From JAKFEW01 sp036675505 (GTDB lineage Bacteria; Cyanobacteriota; Sericytochromatia; S15B-MN24; JAQBPE01): DNA of 24,333 nucleotides. The DNA is taken from assembly GCA_036675505.1 (NCBI GenBank), contig JAKFEW010000044.1, positions 1-24,333 of the forward strand, read 5' to 3'. The translations under genes and the position numbers were made by a program. Shown piece by piece: positions 22,727-24,333 of the stretch. The stretch's first letter is position 1. Each line of letters opens with the position of its first letter. The notes beneath the pieces were generated by a model. It saw only the letters and a list, made by a program, of their open reading frames with translations, did no database searches and had not been told where the DNA came from.

Positions 22727-23271
22727 GCCTTCGCCAGCCACCCGTCGATCCGCGCCTTCGCCTCCGGCCGGCTCTCGAGCTCCGGCCCGAGCGCCGCGGA
22801 CACGGCCCGGACGATCGCCGCCATGCGCTTCTCCGCGTCCACCGAACCTGCCGCCTCGGTCATGTCCAGCCGCTCGGCCACCTGCCCGAGCGCGTCGATG
22901 GGCAATTCACCCAGGACCTTGCGGAGCGCGTCGCCCGCCTCGGGCGCTGCCTTGCGCAGCAGGTCGCCGAGATCGAGCAGCTGGTCGCCCGCATGCGTGG
23001 TGCCGCGCAGGCGGTGCCACTCGGCGAGCGTGAGCTGGCCGTCGCCGTCGGCGTCGGCCATCATGAAGTCCCGCAGGCGGCGCGAGACCTGGCCGCCTTG
23101 GGCGGCGCCGACGTACTCCTCGGCGGTCAGCCCACCGTCACCGTCCTGGTCGCGGCGCTGGAACTCGATGTCGGACCGCTCGCGCTCGGTGGCGTCGGAG
23201 CCGTCGTCCTGGCGGTCGGACAGCGAGCCGTAGTCGGGCGAGGCGGCGTCGCGGGTGCTGTCGGTGGGCAT
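22723..23271 (-). CDS. EF-hand calcium-binding protein
   Basis: A 182-residue acidic protein with two canonical EF-hand loops: DQDGDGGLTAEE (residues 41-52) and DADGDGQLTLAE (73-84). Each has Asp at loop positions 1, 3 and 5, Gly at 6 and Glu at 12, so both should bind calcium. The first 35 residues are polar and likely disordered. The C-terminal half (about 92-182) is helical and has no recognised domain. There is no signal peptide, so it is probably cytoplasmic. An AGGAGG ribosome binding site precedes the ATG. Its stop overlaps a possible GTG start of the HNH-like gene. Its high GC resembles the core genome more than the HNH-like gene does. The role is unknown; calcium buffering or signalling is a guess. 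Confidence 0.85.
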   Translation of the reverse strand: MPTDSTRDAASPDYGSLSDRQDDGSDATERERSDIEFQRRDQDGDGGLTAEEYVGAAQGGQVSRRLRDFMMADADGDGQLTLAEWHRLRGTTHAGDQLLDLGDLLRKAAPEAGDALRKVLGELPIDALGQVAERLDMTEAAGSVDAEKRMAAIVRAVSAALGPELESRPEAKARIDGWLAKA

Positions 23272-23381
23272 GGCGGGTCCTCCTGGGGCAACCGGGCCGC
23301 GCCCGAGGTCAGGTCGGCTGAAAGGGCTCCGGTCCTACCAAGCTACCCGCCGACCAGGACATACATACGCCTGACCGGCAT

Positions 23382-23975
23382 TCAGTCCGCCTGTCCCGCC
23401 ACGGGGGCGTTGGCCTTCCGGCGGCCGAGCGCCAGGATCCCGCCCATGACCGCGACTTCGCCCGGCCACGGCGCGCCCGCGGCCACGCGGGCCTCGGAGG
23501 TGGGCCGGAAGGGCGCCAGCTTGCGCAAGTGCGGCGTCCCGCCACGCCATAGACCCGCCCGCCCGGCGCCAGCCAGCCGTGCAGCGCCTGGCGGCCGCGC
23601 GCGCGTGCGACCGCCAGGCGAGGGCGCAGACCGTCACGGGGTCCTGCGAGCGGTAATTCGGGCTGGTCCAGCCGGTCGGATGCGCGAAGAATTCGTAGCC
23701 GAGGTCGGCCAGCGCGGCCTCGCGCAGGTGCTCAGGGACGTCCCAGGTGGCGGTGAGGCCAGCGGGGAAATGGGCGAAGTCGCCCTCGCCGAGCGTGGTG
23801 ACGCGGCCGTCGGGGGGCGTGATGGCGACGGCTACGGCCAGAACGAGGATCGTCTCGGCGGTCGCGTGGGTGTAATCGAAGCGGCCGGCGGCGCACTCCC
23901 CGGTGCGCGCCGCGACGCCCGCCGCCGCGGCGCGCAGCGCGACCTGGCCCTGGGGAGGTAAGGGAGGCGGCGTGA
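23382..23975 (-). pseudogene. Cupin-containing gene broken by two frameshifts
   Basis: Read on the minus strand from about 23975, one frame shows a cupin core: FDYTHATAETILVL, then VAITPPDGR, LGEGDFAHFPAGLTATWDV and a further conserved-looking stretch to about 23600 (SPNYRSQDPVTVCALAW). It resembles the ureidoglycine-aminohydrolase/DUF861 type of cupin. Codons then fit a second frame (GRQALHGWLAPGGRVYG, about 23590-23540), and a third frame gives a well-behaved ending (RKLAPFRPTSEARVAAG and onward) to a TGA at 23382. Each stretch has the strong G/C third-position bias of real genes here. Both jumps are in the same direction, as single-base losses would give. The start is not identifiable, because a TnpB fragment on the other strand begins about 50 bp away. 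Sequencing error is possible instead of decay. Confidence 0.55.
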
Positions 23976-24021
23976 GCCGCAATGCGTTGCCATTCGGGCA
24001 ATCGCTCGTGTGGCGGCGGTC

Positions 24022-24333
24022 ATGAAAGCCAAGCACAAGGGCTCGACCTTCCACCCGACCAGCGTCGATTACGACCACCGCTGGTCCTTCTTCCAGCTTC
24101 GCAGTTTCTTGGCCTACAAAGCGCTGCGGGATGGCGTTGAGCTCGTTTTGATCAATCCGGCGTACACGTCCCAAACCTGCCACCAATGCTTGCACATCGG
24201 CGCGAGAGCTGGCGAATCGTTCCAGTGTGAGCATTGTGGATACTCGGGTCATGCCGACTACAACGGCGCTCGTAACATCGGACTCTTGGGGGCGTGCGTA
24301 ACGCGTCCCGAACACTCGCTATCTTGCCTTCTG
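24022..24333 (+). mobile_element. tnpB: TnpB (IS200/IS605-type) C-terminal fragment, 5' truncated
   Basis: The plus strand encodes the end of a TnpB RNA-guided nuclease. Recognisable parts are WSFFQLRSFLAYK (from about 24082), NPAYTSQTCHQC, the second zinc-ribbon pair in FQCEHCGYSG, and the RuvC-III motif HADYNGARNI with its catalytic Asp. The RuvC-I Asp, RuvC-II Glu and the whole N-terminal half are missing, because upstream sequence in this frame is not TnpB-like and belongs to the cupin gene on the other strand. About 104 codons are seen and the frame continues off the right edge. The ATG at 24022 simply opens the visible frame; true homology begins about 20 codons later. It cannot be active as it stands. 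Its GC is lower than that of the flanking DNA. Confidence 0.85.

Noticed and set aside
23335..24315. Single intact 326-residue protein covering the cupin region
   Set aside because: The cupin part is genuine. The frame after about 23600 becomes Arg/Gly-rich nonsense while other frames look coding, and its first part lies antisense to the TnpB fragment.

Overview
The window is very GC-rich (by eye near 70%, with G/C at most third codon positions) and gene-dense. It carries several outer-membrane or lipoprotein-type secreted products: a beta-barrel protein ending in Phe, a lipobox-bearing peptidase and signal peptides ending in AxA. This fits a motile diderm bacterium. The lineage cannot be fixed from the window. 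A deltaproteobacterial/myxococcal-type group or a high-GC non-photosynthetic cyanobacterial relative (Sericytochromatia-like) would both fit, but that is a guess.

Region 1 (1-7436, minus strand) is a compact chemotaxis operon read right to left: fapA-like/DUF342 B, cheY, fapA-like/DUF342 A, cheX, cheW, cheA, cheR, cheB (cut by the window edge). Four of the seven gene junctions are ATGA-type or short overlaps or a gap of a few bases, so the genes are probably co-transcribed and translationally coupled. A plausible promoter lies just upstream of the first gene. The set supplies kinase, coupling protein, response regulator, CheX-type phosphatase and both adaptation enzymes. The two DUF342 proteins are the unusual members.

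Region 2 (7437-10271) starts with a 245-bp divergent intergenic region packed with inverted repeats. It continues with a two-component pair: a LuxR-type response regulator overlapping a soluble PAS-GAF-PAS histidine kinase.

Region 3 (10288-14412) holds an outer-membrane beta-barrel protein (minus) divergent from a methyl-accepting chemotaxis protein (plus), with hairpin-rich DNA between them. The receptor could feed the Region 1 kinase.

Region 4 (14413-20622) contains an M14 zinc-carboxypeptidase lipoprotein, a convergent secreted protein of unknown function whose 3' end overlaps it, a membrane protein with a DUF3862/BLIP-like C-terminal domain, a seven-helix membrane histidine kinase coupled to a small membrane protein starting with TTG, and a MATE/ANKH-like transporter on the minus strand.

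Region 5 (20638-24333) is the accessory part, with lower GC, remnants and frame breaks. It contains an orphan possibly propeller-like protein, a shrunken remnant of a second gene fused in frame upstream of it, an HNH-nuclease-like protein with a C-terminal helical module, an EF-hand protein, a cupin-containing gene apparently broken by two frameshifts, and the C-terminal part of a TnpB (IS200/IS605-type) protein running off the right edge. It looks like a degraded mobile or defence-type island and is the best place in the window to look for something new. I saw no tRNA, rRNA or CRISPR array and no classical hairpin-plus-T-run terminator.
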